From Bradyrhizobium sp. (GTDB lineage Bacteria; Pseudomonadota; Alphaproteobacteria; Rhizobiales; Xanthobacteraceae), in contig NZ_DAIDJE010000061.1 in NCBI RefSeq assembly GCF_027451485.1, positions 49,128-113,127 of the forward strand: a stretch of DNA of 64,000 bases. The letters run 5' to 3'. Below, piece after piece: positions 15,858 to 25,599 of this stretch. The notes below the pieces were generated by a model that searched no databases, had not been told where the DNA came from, and saw only the letters and a list, made by a program, of their open reading frames with translations. Numbering within the stretch: the stretch's first letter is position 1; each line of letters starts with the position of its first letter. The position numbers and the translations under genes are program-made.

Positions 15858-17069
15858 CTATTCGCTCGAGATGATGTCGCCGAACAATTCCCACTTCTCG
15901 CCCTTGAAGCGCATCATCTGCAACTGCTTGATCGGGGCGAAGTCGGTCGGCGAGGTGTTGATGGAGATGCCCGGGAGCAGGGTGTCCGGCGTGAAATCCT
16001 TCAGGCTCGCGGCCTGCTTCATCACGTTCGCGCGCGTGAGATCGTCGCCGCACATTTGCAGCACCTTCACCATGGTCTGCGCAGCGCCGTAGCCGTACAC
16101 CACCGAGCCGTCGAGCTTGTTGGCGTCGGGATAATACTTGGCCAGGAAGTCGAAAAACTTCTTCATGCCGGGATCGTTGTTCCACTGCGGATCGGCGCCG
16201 TCCTTGGCGTAGGCGGCCGAGAGAATCCCTTGCGAATTCTCGAATCCCGCCGGCTTGATCACGCCGCCGACCGATGCCGAGACGTTGGTCAGGATGTGCA
16301 GCGGCGTCCAGTTCATCTCCGCCAGCTTCTTGATGGCTTGAGCGGCAAATTTCGGCGTCGTGATGCTGATGAACACGTCGGCGCCGGAGGCCTTGAGCTT
16401 GACGATGTGGCCGTCGATCGACGGCTCGGAGGTCTCGTAACCTTCCTCGGCGATGATCATCGACGACTTGGCACCGAGCCCGTCCTTCAGGCCTTTCAGG
16501 TAATCCTTGCCGAAATCGTCGTTCTGATAGAGCACGGCGATCTTGGCGTCGGGCTTGGTCTTGAGCAGGTATTTGGCGTAGATCCGCGCCTCGCCCTGAT
16601 AGCTGGGCTGCCAGCCCATGGTCCATGGAAACTGCTTCGGTTCGTCCCATTTGGTGGCGCCGGTCGCAACGAACAGCTGCGGGACTTTTTTGGCGTTCAT
16701 GTATTTCTGGATCGCCGTGTTCGACGGCGTGCCGAGCGGGTTGAAGATCAACAGCACTTCATCGCTCTCCACGAGCTTGCGCGCCTGCTCGACCGCTTTC
16801 GGCGGGCTGTAGCTGTCGTCATAGCTGATGAACTTGATCTTGCGGCCGTTGATGCCGCCCTCGGCGTTGATCTTGTTGAAATAGGCCGCTTCGGTCTTGC
16901 CGATCACGCCGTACGCGGAAGCAGGGCCGCTATAGGGCATGATGTTGCCGATCTTGATTTCGGTGTCGGTGGCGCCGGTGTCGTATTTTTTTTGCGCCAG
17001 CGCGTTGCAGGTCGAGGTGAGCCCGACCGCGATCGCCGCAATCAGCAACCTACGTTTCGAAAGCGTCAT
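15858..17069 (-). CDS. Periplasmic substrate-binding protein of HAAT ABC transporter (tandem copy 2)
   Basis: A 403-aa LivJK-type binding protein with a signal peptide cleaved near ALAQ and the same mature start KKYDTGATDTEIKIGNIMPY as the downstream paralogue. Preceded by AAGGAGA ten bases before the ATG, and only 24 bases from the livM stop, so it is co-transcribed with the transporter genes. This is the principal binding protein of the operon; copy 1 may add ligand range. Ligand inferred only from the neighbouring beta-oxidation operon (carboxylic acids). Confidence 0.88.
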   Translation of the reverse strand: MTLSKRRLLIAAIAVGLTSTCNALAQKKYDTGATDTEIKIGNIMPYSGPASAYGVIGKTEAAYFNKINAEGGINGRKIKFISYDDSYSPPKAVEQARKLVESDEVLLIFNPLGTPSNTAIQKYMNAKKVPQLFVATGATKWDEPKQFPWTMGWQPSYQGEARIYAKYLLKTKPDAKIAVLYQNDDFGKDYLKGLKDGLGAKSSMIIAEEGYETSEPSIDGHIVKLKASGADVFISITTPKFAAQAIKKLAEMNWTPLHILTNVSASVGGVIKPAGFENSQGILSAAYAKDGADPQWNNDPGMKKFFDFLAKYYPDANKLDGSVVYGYGAAQTMVKVLQMCGDDLTRANVMKQAASLKDFTPDTLLPGISINTSPTDFAPIKQLQMMRFKGEKWELFGDIISSE

Positions 17070-17093
17070 GTCTCATTTTCTCCTTGAAGCGTT

Positions 17094-18143
17094 TTAGCGT
17101 TTCTTGAGCCTGCCGAGCAGATGCTGGGCGACCATGGCGACCTGCCTCGCGCCGTGCGGCACGAGGAAGATGACGATAAACAGGATGACGCCGAACACCG
17201 CGCCGGAAAGGCCCTTCGAAATGCCTTCGGCGATGTTCGGCACGAAGATGATGAAGGCGGAGCCGACGATCGAGCCGGGCAGCCAGCCGACCCCGCCGAC
17301 CACCATGCCGAGAAACAACGAGATCGCGAGCGTGATGGTGTAGCCGTCGGGCGCGACAAATTGCACGGCAATCGCGCCCAATCCGCCGGCGATGCCGGTG
17401 ATGGCGGCCGACACGCCGAACGCCAGCGTCTTATAGAGCGCAACGTCGACACCCATGGCGGAGGCTGCGATCTCGTTGTCGCGGATCGCCATGAAGGCGC
17501 GGCCCGAGCGCGATCGCAGCAGGTTCAGGGAGAGGACGTAAATCGCAACCGTGATCGCGAGGGTGAAGTAATAGAACCACATGTCCTGCGACATCTTCAG
17601 GTGGAACCATGCAAGCACGCCCTGCACGATGTCGGGCGGATCGGGCTTGGTCACCACCAGGCCCTGTACGCCGCCGGTCCAGGCTTCGAGATAGCCGAGC
17701 TTGAGGATCTGCGGCATCGCGGTGGCGAGCGCGAAAGTCGCCAGTGCGAGGTAAACGCCGGAAAGCCGCAGCGCGGGCAGGCCGAACAGGAAGCCGAACA
17801 GGAAACAGATGAAGCCGGCGACTGGCAGCGTCAGGGCGTAGTTCATGCCGGCATTTTCGATCAGGATCGCCGAAGTGTAGGCGCCGACCGCGTAAAAGGC
17901 GCTTTGTCCGAGAGAGAACTGCCCGCTGCCGCCGGTCAGGATGTTGAGCGCGAGAACCGCCAGGCCGTAGACCAGCAGCATGGTCAGCTGGAAGATGATG
18001 AAGTTCTTCACGAAGAACGGCACAAGGATCAAAAGCGCCAGCATCACGAGCGAGGTGCCTGCGCCCAGCGTCATCGCCCGTTTCGGAACGGCTTCGATGA
18101 CCGGTGCTTCGGTGACGACTTCCTGCACGGCGCTCATGCTCAA
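17094..18143 (-). CDS. livM: HAAT-type ABC transporter permease (LivM-like)
   Basis: A 349-aa integral membrane permease with about ten hydrophobic segments and the LivM hallmark GGSGQFSLGQSAFYAVGAYT. The C-terminus VPHGARQVAMVAQHLLGRLKKR is basic and cytoplasmic. The start overlaps the livH stop by four bases (ATGA). It pairs with LivH to form the transport channel of the livGFHM system that lies back-to-back with the pim operon. Confidence 0.9.
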   Translation of the reverse strand: MSMSAVQEVVTEAPVIEAVPKRAMTLGAGTSLVMLALLILVPFFVKNFIIFQLTMLLVYGLAVLALNILTGGSGQFSLGQSAFYAVGAYTSAILIENAGMNYALTLPVAGFICFLFGFLFGLPALRLSGVYLALATFALATAMPQILKLGYLEAWTGGVQGLVVTKPDPPDIVQGVLAWFHLKMSQDMWFYYFTLAITVAIYVLSLNLLRSRSGRAFMAIRDNEIAASAMGVDVALYKTLAFGVSAAITGIAGGLGAIAVQFVAPDGYTITLAISLFLGMVVGGVGWLPGSIVGSAFIIFVPNIAEGISKGLSGAVFGVILFIVIFLVPHGARQVAMVAQHLLGRLKKR

Positions 18144-19018
18144 ACTCGCTTGACGACGGGCCGGCCAAACAGGCCGGCCGGTTTGATGACCAGAACGGTA
18201 ATGATCAGCGCCAGGGCGATCGGCAGCTTCAGTTCATTGCCGACGCCGGGAATGTAGGTGCCGGCGAGATTTTCGATGATGCCGACCAGAAATCCGCCGA
18301 TCACCGCGCCGAACGGGCTGGTCAGGCCGCCGAGCACCGCGGCGGCAAAGCCATAGAGCAGGATACTGACCATCATGTTGGGCTCCAGGAACACGACCGG
18401 CGCGATCAGCATGCCGGCGATCGAGCCGATCGCAGCCGCCATGCCCCAGCCGAGCGCGATCATCCACGAGGTGTTGATGCCGACGAGCCGCGCCGATTCC
18501 GGCACCGAAGCGGCGGCGCGCATCGCAAGCCCGATCCTGGTGTAGCGAAAGAAGACGTAAAGCGCGATCAGCAGCAGCACCGTCACCCCGATCATTCCGG
18601 CCTGATGGGTCGAGATCAACTGGCTGCCGAGGAACGGCGAGGAGCCGAACGGCGTCGGATATTCCTTGATGGTGAAATCCCAGATCAGGCCGGCGCTGCT
18701 GTTGAGAATCGCAAACAGCGCGATGAATCCGGCGACGTTGGTCAGGATCGGCGCCTTGGCGAGCGGCTTGAACAACAGTCGTTCGATCACGATGCCGCCG
18801 ATAAAGGAGAGGACAAGGGTAATCGCGAAGGCGACCCAGTAAGGCAAGCCCCACTGCATCAATTGCCAGGAAATGAAGGTCGAGAACATCGCCATTTCGC
18901 CTTGCGCGAAATTGAGATGATCAATCGCCTGGTAGATCATGACGACCGCAAGCGCCATGCAGGCATAGATCGCGCCGGTCGAGATTCCGGCCAGGATCTG
19001 GTTGAGGAGAAGGTCCAT
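18140..19018 (-). CDS. livH: HAAT-type ABC transporter permease (LivH-like)
   Basis: A 292-aa permease with the LivH N-terminus LLLNQILAGISTGAIYACMA, the segment DHLNFAQGEMAMFSTF, and eight or so membrane spans. It is 11 bases downstream of livF and its stop overlaps the livM start. It resembles the 11206-12246 permease only at family level, so the two liv systems are not recent duplicates of each other. Confidence 0.9.
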   Translation of the reverse strand: MDLLLNQILAGISTGAIYACMALAVVMIYQAIDHLNFAQGEMAMFSTFISWQLMQWGLPYWVAFAITLVLSFIGGIVIERLLFKPLAKAPILTNVAGFIALFAILNSSAGLIWDFTIKEYPTPFGSSPFLGSQLISTHQAGMIGVTVLLLIALYVFFRYTRIGLAMRAAASVPESARLVGINTSWMIALGWGMAAAIGSIAGMLIAPVVFLEPNMMVSILLYGFAAAVLGGLTSPFGAVIGGFLVGIIENLAGTYIPGVGNELKLPIALALIITVLVIKPAGLFGRPVVKRV

Positions 19019-19029
19019 GGCGGCGTTCC

Positions 19030-19740
19030 CTAGTAGCCCAGATACGATTTCCGGATGTCTTCATTATCCGCGATCTCGGCGGCCTTGCCGGACATCACGA
19101 TGCGGCCGGTCTCGATCACATAGGCGTGGTCGGCAATTTCCAGCGCGAGCTGCGCGTTCTGCTCGACCACCAGGATCGTGACCTTGTCCTCGCGGTTGAT
19201 CTTGCCGAGGATCCTGAACAGGTCGCGCACGATCAGCGGGGCAAGCCCGAACGAGGGTTCGTCGAGCAGCATCAGGCGCGGCCGCAGCATCAGCGCGCGT
19301 GCCACCGCCAGCATCTGCTGCTCGCCGCCGGAAAGCGTGCCGGCCTGTTGGGTGTGCCGCTGCTTGAGAACGGGAAAATACGCGTACATGCGTTCGATAT
19401 CGGCCGCGATCCCGGCCTTGCTGCGCGTGATCGCGCCGAGCTCAAGGTTTTCCTCGACCGTCATGGTGGTGAACGTGCCGCGGCCCTGCGGAACATGGGC
19501 GATGCCGAGACGGACGATGTTTTCGGTGGGACGGCTCGACAACGGAGCGCCGGCGAACTCGATCGCGCCTGTGGTGCGAACCATGTTGCAGATCGCGCGC
19601 AGCGTGGTGGTCTTGCCGGCGCCGTTGGCGCCGAGCAGCGTCGTCACGCTGCCTTCGTTCAGCGAAAATTCGAGGCCATGCAGCGCCTGGACCTGGCCGT
19701 AATAGGCGTTGAGCGCCTTGATGTTGAGGAGCGCGGTCAT
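19030..19740 (-). CDS. livF: HAAT-type ABC transporter ATP-binding protein (LivF-like)
   Basis: A 236-aa ATPase with Walker A GANGAGKTT, signature LSGGEQQMLAVARAL, Walker B LMLLDEPSFGL and switch His region LVVEQNAQ. Its ATG overlaps the livG stop by four bases. Together with LivG it drives import through LivHM. Confidence 0.9.
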   Translation of the reverse strand: MTALLNIKALNAYYGQVQALHGLEFSLNEGSVTTLLGANGAGKTTTLRAICNMVRTTGAIEFAGAPLSSRPTENIVRLGIAHVPQGRGTFTTMTVEENLELGAITRSKAGIAADIERMYAYFPVLKQRHTQQAGTLSGGEQQMLAVARALMLRPRLMLLDEPSFGLAPLIVRDLFRILGKINREDKVTILVVEQNAQLALEIADHAYVIETGRIVMSGKAAEIADNEDIRKSYLGY

Positions 19741-20534
19741 TGGTCCTTGCTCCCGAGATAGGCCTTGATCACATCGGGATCGGACTGCACGACGGCCGGA
19801 GTACCCTCCGCGAGCTTGCGGCCGAAGTTCAGGGCGACCACATGATCGGCGATCGACATCACAAGGCCCATATGGTGTTCGACCAGCAGCACCGTGACCT
19901 TGCGGTCGGTGCGTATGCGCCGGATCAGGTCGCCCAGCGCGTGAACTTCCTCGTGATTGAGGCCGCCGGCGGGCTCGTCGAGCAGCAGGATCTTGGGCTC
20001 GGCCGCGAGCGCCCGCGCCAGCTCCACGCGCTTTTGTGTCCCGAATGGCAGTCCCGAAACAATGCTGCGGGCAACGCTTTCGAGGTCGAGATAGCCGAGG
20101 ATCTCGTGGACACGGTCGTTGAGCGCGGCCTCATCGCGGCGCACCTTGGGAAGTCTCAAGGAGTCGCTTAGGATGTCGCTGTTCGTCCGGGCGTGCGCGC
20201 CGACCCGGACGTTGTCGAGCACCGACAGGTTGGAAAACAGAGCGACGTTCTGAAAGGTGCGTCCGATGCCGATTTCGGCGATGCGGTGCGGCGGGCGCTT
20301 CAGAATGCTCGTCCCTTCGAGCAGGATATCGCCCGAGCTCGGCTGATAGAGCCGGCTGAGACAGTTGAAAAGCGTGGTCTTGCCGGCCCCGTTCGGTCCG
20401 ATCAGGCCAAGAATCTGCCCGTGATGCATCTCGAACGACACGCCGTTCAGGGCAATGATACCGCCGAACGCGACGCTGACGTCACAAACGGCAAGAAGCG
20501 GCGATGTGGCCGGCGCCGTCTGAGCCGCGTTCAT
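19737..20534 (-). CDS. livG: HAAT-type ABC transporter ATP-binding protein (LivG-like)
   Basis: A 265-aa ATPase with Walker A GPNGAGKTT, the LivG-specific long insertion between Walker A and signature, signature LPFGTQKRVELARAL (variant of LSGGQ, common in LivG), Walker B ILLLDEPAGGL and VLLVEHHMGLVM. First transporter gene after the IclR regulator (57-base gap) and overlapping livF. The operon order iclR-livGFHM-binding protein is consistent with inducible acid uptake. Confidence 0.9.
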   Translation of the reverse strand: MNAAQTAPATSPLLAVCDVSVAFGGIIALNGVSFEMHHGQILGLIGPNGAGKTTLFNCLSRLYQPSSGDILLEGTSILKRPPHRIAEIGIGRTFQNVALFSNLSVLDNVRVGAHARTNSDILSDSLRLPKVRRDEAALNDRVHEILGYLDLESVARSIVSGLPFGTQKRVELARALAAEPKILLLDEPAGGLNHEEVHALGDLIRRIRTDRKVTVLLVEHHMGLVMSIADHVVALNFGRKLAEGTPAVVQSDPDVIKAYLGSKDQ

Positions 20535-20591
20535 CGTTCACCGCACGCGCCGGAACGGGCTGGAGCCCTGGCTGAATCAAGGCGGCGAAAG

Positions 20592-21455
20592 CTATCTGAT
20601 CCCCTCAACCACACGCGCAACTTTCCCTCCTGCTTTCAGTTTCCGGCCTTCCTGTTTTTTTATTTGCGGTGCCATTCCACCGAGTGCCGCTTCGATATTC
20701 CTGACCATCGTCACCAGACGAGGGCCAATGTCAGTGCGCAGCCGTTCTTCCGTAAAACGGAAGGCTGGCGCACCACAGTTAAACGCATAAGGGCCGGTTC
20801 CGTCATTAAGCTTTAGTGCTACGCCGGCTGCTGCAATGTCGTCGTGCCACTCGCCCGCCGAGATCACAAAGCCATGCTTGGCGACGGTCTCGCCGGCACG
20901 CTCGATGCCGTCGCGCATGCGGGCCCAGCGCGGGCCGTAGTGCTCCTTAAGCTCCTGGAGCAACTCGCTTCGTTCTTCTTCGGTCAACGCCCAGAGATAG
21001 GCGCGTCCCATGGCGGTGGTGGCGATCGGGACACGCGAGCCGACGTCAAGCTGAACTCCAATGGTCATGCCGCGGCTCTGGCCGAAATAGATCATGCTGA
21101 GGCGATCACGGCCACCGATGGCGACGGCACCGCCGGTCTCGCGCATCAATTCTTCCCGGTACGGTTCCGACAAATGTCGAACGCCGAGATTGGCGAGCGC
21201 GGCATAGCCGAGCGCCATGGCTGCCGGCGCGAGCTGATATTTCTCGAACCGCGGAACCGGCGCCAGGTAACCGAGCTTGGTGAGCGTATAAGTCAGCCGG
21301 GAGACCGTCGGCTTCGGCAGGTTGGTCCGCGCCGCAATCTCCTGGTTGCCGAGAAGTCCGTCGTTTGGCCGGAATGCACGCAACACATCGAGACCGCGGG
21401 AAAGCGCGACGACAAAACTGCGATCGGTCGCCACTTTCTTGCCCTGACGCTTCAT
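20592..21455 (-). CDS. IclR-family transcriptional regulator
   Basis: A 287-aa regulator with an N-terminal winged helix (NQEIAARTNLPKPTVSRLTYTL is the helix-turn-helix zone) and a C-terminal IclR effector domain starting near GYAALANLG, with the conserved YFGQSRG...VQLDVGSRVPIATTAMGRA region. It diverges from the pimF-type gene, and a 19-base palindrome with an extra half-site sits in the 234-base promoter region. It most likely controls both the adjacent liv uptake operon and the pim operon, responding to a carboxylic acid or its CoA ester. Activator versus repressor mode cannot be decided. Confidence 0.9.
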   Translation of the reverse strand: MKRQGKKVATDRSFVVALSRGLDVLRAFRPNDGLLGNQEIAARTNLPKPTVSRLTYTLTKLGYLAPVPRFEKYQLAPAAMALGYAALANLGVRHLSEPYREELMRETGGAVAIGGRDRLSMIYFGQSRGMTIGVQLDVGSRVPIATTAMGRAYLWALTEEERSELLQELKEHYGPRWARMRDGIERAGETVAKHGFVISAGEWHDDIAAAGVALKLNDGTGPYAFNCGAPAFRFTEERLRTDIGPRLVTMVRNIEAALGGMAPQIKKQEGRKLKAGGKVARVVEGIR

Positions 21456-21605
21456 ATGCTTCTGCCGATGCTCGCCTGGTGGAGTGAATTGATGTTCGCT
21501 GCCGACGTACCCGCGAGCCTAACAACCGAAACTGAACCCGGCCCCTCAACTGCGCGGGGCTTTGTTGACAAGGGACGTGCTTCAAAATAACCCTCCCTGT
21601 CAAGA

Positions 21606-21635
21606 TGCGGAATTGAATTCCGCAATGCGGAATTC
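21606..21635. promoter_or_regulatory. IclR-type operator: TGCGGAATTGAATTCCGCA plus half-site TGCGGAATTC
   Basis: A perfect 19-base palindrome at 21606-21624 with a single central base, followed at 21626-21635 by a repeat of its left arm 20 bases on, i.e. two helical turns. It lies 66-84 bases before the pimF GTG start and 150 before iclR. Symmetry, length and place fit IclR-family operators. Confidence 0.72.
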
Positions 21636-21689
21636 ATAGATCTGCGTTAATTGAGCTGCGCAAGAACAGGACATCGAGGGAGAATCTCC

Positions 21690-23786
21690 GTGAGTGAAGT
21701 GGTCAGTCTTGAACGTCACGACGTCGTCGCCATCGTCACGGTGAATAGTCCTCCGGTCAATGCTCTGAGCGTCGCAGTGCGGAGCGGCATCAACGAATGC
21801 GTCAAGCGCGCGATCGCGGATTCCGAAGTCAAGGCGATCGTTCTGACCTGCGCTGGACGGACCTTCATCGCCGGCGCCGACATCACCGAATTCAGTAAGC
21901 CGCCACAGCCGCCGAGCCTTCACGAGGTGCTGGCCGAAATCGAAAATTCGCCCAAGCCCGTGGTTGCTGCCATTCATGGCACCGCCCTTGGCGGCGGCCT
22001 CGAGGTCGCGCTCGCCTGCCATTTCCGGGTTGCCGTCAAGGAAGCCCGGCTCGGCCTGCCCGAGGTGAAGCTCGGGCTGCTGCCCGGCGCCGGCGGAACG
22101 CAGCGGCTGCCGCGCGCGGTCGGTCCGGAACTCGCGGTCAAGATGATCGTCGGCGGCGATCCGATTTCGGCTTCGGATGCGCTCAAGAACGGGCTGATCG
22201 ACGAGATCGTCGAAGGTCCCGCCGCCGGCGGCGAGGCGTTTGCCCGCAAGATTCTGGCCGAGAAGCGGCCGCTGCGGAAACTGCGTGACGACGACAGCAA
22301 GCTGGCGGCGGCGAGGGCCGACCGCTCGATCTTTACAAACGCGGTCGCGGCGATGACAAAGAAGGCGCGCGGGCTCGAGGCGCCGTTTGCGGCGGCCGAT
22401 GCCGTCGGTGCGGCAATCGACCTGCCGTTCGACGAAGGGCTGAAGAAGGAGCGGGAAGGTTTCACCAAGCTCGTCACCGGCGATCAGTCCAAGGCACAGC
22501 GCTATGCGTTCTTCGCCGAGCGTGAGGCCGCCAAGATCTCCGGCGTGCCGGAGGGAACCAAGCCGCGCAACGTCGAGCGCGTCGCCATCATCGGCGCGGG
22601 CACCATGGGCGGCGGTATCGCGATGTCTTTCGCCAATGCCGGCATTCCGGTGACCCTGGTCGAGACCGGCGAGGAGCAGCTCAAGCGCGGTATGGGCGTG
22701 ATGCAGAAGAACTATGAGGCGACCGCCGCCCGCGGCGGCATTCCGGCAGATGCGCCCGCCAAGCGCATGGCGCTGATCAACGGCGTCGTCGGGCTGGAAC
22801 ACGTCAAGGATGCCGACCTCATCATCGAGGCGGTGTTCGAGACCATGGCGATCAAGAAGGAAGTGTTCGGCGCGCTGGACAAGTACGCCAAGCCGGGCGC
22901 GGTGCTCGCCTCCAACACCTCCTATCTCAACATCAACGAGATCGCGAAGGAGACCAAGCGTCCGCAGGACGTGCTTGGCATGCACTTCTTCTCACCGGCC
23001 AATGTGATGAAGCTGTGCGAGATCGTCCGCGCGGAAAAGACGGCGCCTGACGTGCTGACTACGGCCGTTGCCGTTGCCCGCAGGATTGGGAAGGTTCCGG
23101 CCGTCGTCGGCGTTTGCGACGGCTTTGTCGGCAACCGCATGCTCGCCCAGCGCGGCAAACAGGCGGAGAAGCTTCTGTTCGAAGGCGCCTTGCCGCAGCA
23201 GGTCGACGCTGTCGTCACCAAATTCGGCATGCCGATGGGCCCGTTTGCGATGGGCGATCTTGCCGGTCTCGATATCGGCTGGCGTTCGCGAAAGGACCGC
23301 GGCATCAAGTCGGAGATCGCCGATGCGCTGTGCGAGGCGGGCCGCTTCGGCCAGAAGACCGGCAAGGGCTACTACAAGTATGAAGGCGGGTCGCGCGCGC
23401 CGCTGCCTGATCCCGAGGTCGAGAAGCTGATCGACGAGACGTTGCAGCGCCTCGGGCGCAAGCGCCGCCAGGTCAGCGACGAGGAAATTCTCGAGCGCAT
23501 GATGTATCCGATGATCAACGAAGGCGCGCGGATTCTCGAGGAGAAGATCGCGGCGCGACCCGGCGACATCGACGTAATCTGGCTCTATGGCTACGGCTGG
23601 CCGGTCTATCGTGGCGGCCCGATGTTCTATGCCGATCAGGTCGGCCTGAAGCACATTGCCGACCGTCTCTCCCATTATGCCAAGGAGACCAGCGACCCAT
23701 CGCTGGAACCTGCGCCTTTGCTCAAGCGGCTTGCCGCCGAGGGGAAGACGTTTGCCTCGTGGGCGCGGGAGTCGAAGGCGGCGTGA
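21690..23786 (+). CDS. pimF: Bifunctional enoyl-CoA hydratase / 3-hydroxyacyl-CoA dehydrogenase (PimF-like)
   Basis: A 698-aa FadJ/FadB-type enzyme performing two steps of beta-oxidation. The N-terminal crotonase domain has [13 protein letters not shown] and the oxyanion-hole/active-site segment [18 protein letters not shown]. From about residue 295 the NAD-binding 3-hydroxyacyl-CoA dehydrogenase domain begins with [19 protein letters not shown] and includes [17 protein letters not shown] start at 21690 with GAGGGAG nearby is preferred over an upstream ATG. Gene order hydratase/dehydrogenase, ligase, thiolase, two acyl-CoA dehydrogenases matches the pimFABCD order of Rhodopseudomonas palustris dicarboxylate degradation. 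Confidence 0.85.
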   Translation: MSEVVSLERHDVVAIVTVNSPPVNALSVAVRSGINECVKRAIADSEVKAIVLTCAGRTFIAGADITEFSKPPQPPSLHEVLAEIENSPKPVVAAIHGTALGGGLEVALACHFRVAVKEARLGLPEVKLGLLPGAGGTQRLPRAVGPELAVKMIVGGDPISASDALKNGLIDEIVEGPAAGGEAFARKILAEKRPLRKLRDDDSKLAAARADRSIFTNAVAAMTKKARGLEAPFAAADAVGAAIDLPFDEGLKKEREGFTKLVTGDQSKAQRYAFFAEREAAKISGVPEGTKPRNVERVAIIGAGTMGGGIAMSFANAGIPVTLVETGEEQLKRGMGVMQKNYEATAARGGIPADAPAKRMALINGVVGLEHVKDADLIIEAVFETMAIKKEVFGALDKYAKPGAVLASNTSYLNINEIAKETKRPQDVLGMHFFSPANVMKLCEIVRAEKTAPDVLTTAVAVARRIGKVPAVVGVCDGFVGNRMLAQRGKQAEKLLFEGALPQQVDAVVTKFGMPMGPFAMGDLAGLDIGWRSRKDRGIKSEIADALCEAGRFGQKTGKGYYKYEGGSRAPLPDPEVEKLIDETLQRLGRKRRQVSDEEILERMMYPMINEGARILEEKIAARPGDIDVIWLYGYGWPVYRGGPMFYADQVGLKHIADRLSHYAKETSDPSLEPAPLLKRLAAEGKTFASWARESKAA

Positions 23787-23802
23787 TGGGATTTTGCAAG
23801 CT

Positions 23803-23888
23803 CACGTCATTCCGGGATGGTGCGTCAGCGCCTGCCCCGGAATTTCGAGGTTTCGGGCTCACGCTTTGCGCGCCCCGGAACGACGACG
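23803..23888. repeat. REP-like palindromic repeat between pimF and pimA (type A)
   Basis: Contains CGTCATTCCGGG, CCCCGGAA and CGCCCCGGAACGACG in an inverted arrangement able to form an extended hairpin. Members of the same family occur in other gaps of this operon and at 36204-36325. Confidence 0.65.
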
Positions 23889-23907
23889 TGCGTGGTGCAT
23901 CGCGCCC

Positions 23908-25599
23908 ATGACCCATCCCGGCGAGCAGTTTTATCCGAAGGGCGTCCGCTGGGATGATCCGATCGAGCGCGGGACCCTGCCCGACCTGTTGGCGCACGCC
24001 GTGCGTCAATTCGGCGCGCGGCCGGCGATCGAATTCCGCGACCGAACCATCAGCTTCAGCGAGCTGGAAGCGCTTGCCGATGTCGCGGCATCGGCGTTCC
24101 TGCGTGCCGGGTTTGGCAGCGGAACGACCGTGGCGTTGTTTCTCGGCAACTCGCCGGATCACCCGATCAATTTCTTCGGCGCCCTGAAGGCCGGCAGCCG
24201 CATCGCGCATCTTTCGCCGCTCGACGGGATGCGCGCGCTGTCCCACAAACTGAGCGACAGCGGCGCGCGCATCCTGGTCACGTCCAATCTCGCCTCCTTG
24301 CTGCCGACGGCGCTGAAATTCCTGGAAAGTGGCCTGATCGACCGCCTGGTCGTCTGCGAGGACGATCATTGGGGCGTGGCTGGCAATCCGCATGCGCCAA
24401 TTCCCGATCATCCGGCGATCGTCACCTTTGCGAAGTTCACCGAAGGCGCAACCAGGCCGGCGCAATGGCCGGCCATTTCTGCAGACGACATCGCGCTGTT
24501 GCAATATACCGGCGGCACGACGGGACTGCCGAGGGGCGCCATGCTCAGCCACGGCAATTTGACTTCGGCCGTATCGATCTATGAGGTCTGGGGGCGGCCG
24601 GCGCGGCTCGATCGCGACGAACGTGTCATCTGCGTATTGCCGCTGTTCCACATCTACGCGCTGACCGTGGTCATGCTCTCATGCCTGCGGCTCGGCAAGC
24701 TGATTTCGCTGCACCAGCGCTTCGACGTCGAAGCCGTGATGCGCGATATAGAGGTCAAGCGCGCGACCGCCTTTCCCGGTGTTCCCACCATGTGGATCGC
24801 AATCGCAAGCCTTCCCGATCTCGACAAGCGTGACTTTTCCTCGCTGGTCCAGGCGGGCTCAGGCGGGGCGCCGCTGCCGGTCGAGGTTGCGAAAATCTTC
24901 GAGCGCAAGACCAACATGAAGCTGAAGAGCGGGTGGGGCATGACCGAGACCTGCTCGCCCGGCACCGGACATCCGCAGCAAGGGCCGGACAAGCCGGGTT
25001 CGATCGGGCTGATGCTGCCCGGCATCGAGATGGACGTGGTTGCGCTCGATGATCCGAACAAGGTTTTGTCTCCGGGCGAAGTCGGCGAAATCCGCATTCG
25101 CGGGCCGAACGTCACCAGGGGATATTGGGGCCGGCCCCAGGAAACGGCGCAGGCCTTTGTCGGCGGCCGCTTTCTCACCGGCGACATCGGCTATATGGAT
25201 GAGGACGGCTATTTCTTTCTGGTCGACCGCAAGAAGGATATGATCATCTCCGGAGGCTTCAACGTCTATCCGCAGATGATCGAACAGGCGATCTATGAGC
25301 ATCCCGCCGTGCAGGAAGTGATCGTGATCGGCATCCCCGACGCATACCGCGGCGAGGCGGCGAAGGCGTTCATCAAGCTGCGCCCCGGCTCGGCCGCCTT
25401 TTCGCTCGACGAACTGAAAGCGTTTCTTGCCGGCAAGCTCGGTCGGCACGAGATTCCGGCCGCGCTCGCATTCGTCGATGACTTGCCGCGCACGCCCGTC
25501 GGCAAGCTCTCGCGGCACGAATTGCGCAGCCAGCAAGCCAACAGCCGGCCTGCGCCGGAAACACCACAACAACAACTCGCAACAGGAGGTCGCTCATGA
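23908..25599 (+). CDS. pimA: Medium/long-chain (dicarboxylic) acyl-CoA ligase (PimA-like)
   Basis: A 563-aa adenylate-forming ligase. Core motifs: [16 protein letters not shown] (P-loop), GWGMTET (A5), [21 protein letters not shown] with the conserved Asp and Arg, [13 protein letters not shown] hinge and terminal [10 protein letters not shown] with the catalytic Lys. The ATG at 23908 is selected; an earlier Met would read through the intergenic repeat. In R. palustris PimA activates C7-C14 dicarboxylic and fatty acids (known from the family). The stop overlaps the thiolase start (ATGA). Confidence 0.85.
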   Translation: MTHPGEQFYPKGVRWDDPIERGTLPDLLAHAVRQFGARPAIEFRDRTISFSELEALADVAASAFLRAGFGSGTTVALFLGNSPDHPINFFGALKAGSRIAHLSPLDGMRALSHKLSDSGARILVTSNLASLLPTALKFLESGLIDRLVVCEDDHWGVAGNPHAPIPDHPAIVTFAKFTEGATRPAQWPAISADDIALLQYTGGTTGLPRGAMLSHGNLTSAVSIYEVWGRPARLDRDERVICVLPLFHIYALTVVMLSCLRLGKLISLHQRFDVEAVMRDIEVKRATAFPGVPTMWIAIASLPDLDKRDFSSLVQAGSGGAPLPVEVAKIFERKTNMKLKSGWGMTETCSPGTGHPQQGPDKPGSIGLMLPGIEMDVVALDDPNKVLSPGEVGEIRIRGPNVTRGYWGRPQETAQAFVGGRFLTGDIGYMDEDGYFFLVDRKKDMIISGGFNVYPQMIEQAIYEHPAVQEVIVIGIPDAYRGEAAKAFIKLRPGSAAFSLDELKAFLAGKLGRHEIPAALAFVDDLPRTPVGKLSRHELRSQQANSRPAPETPQQQLATGGRS

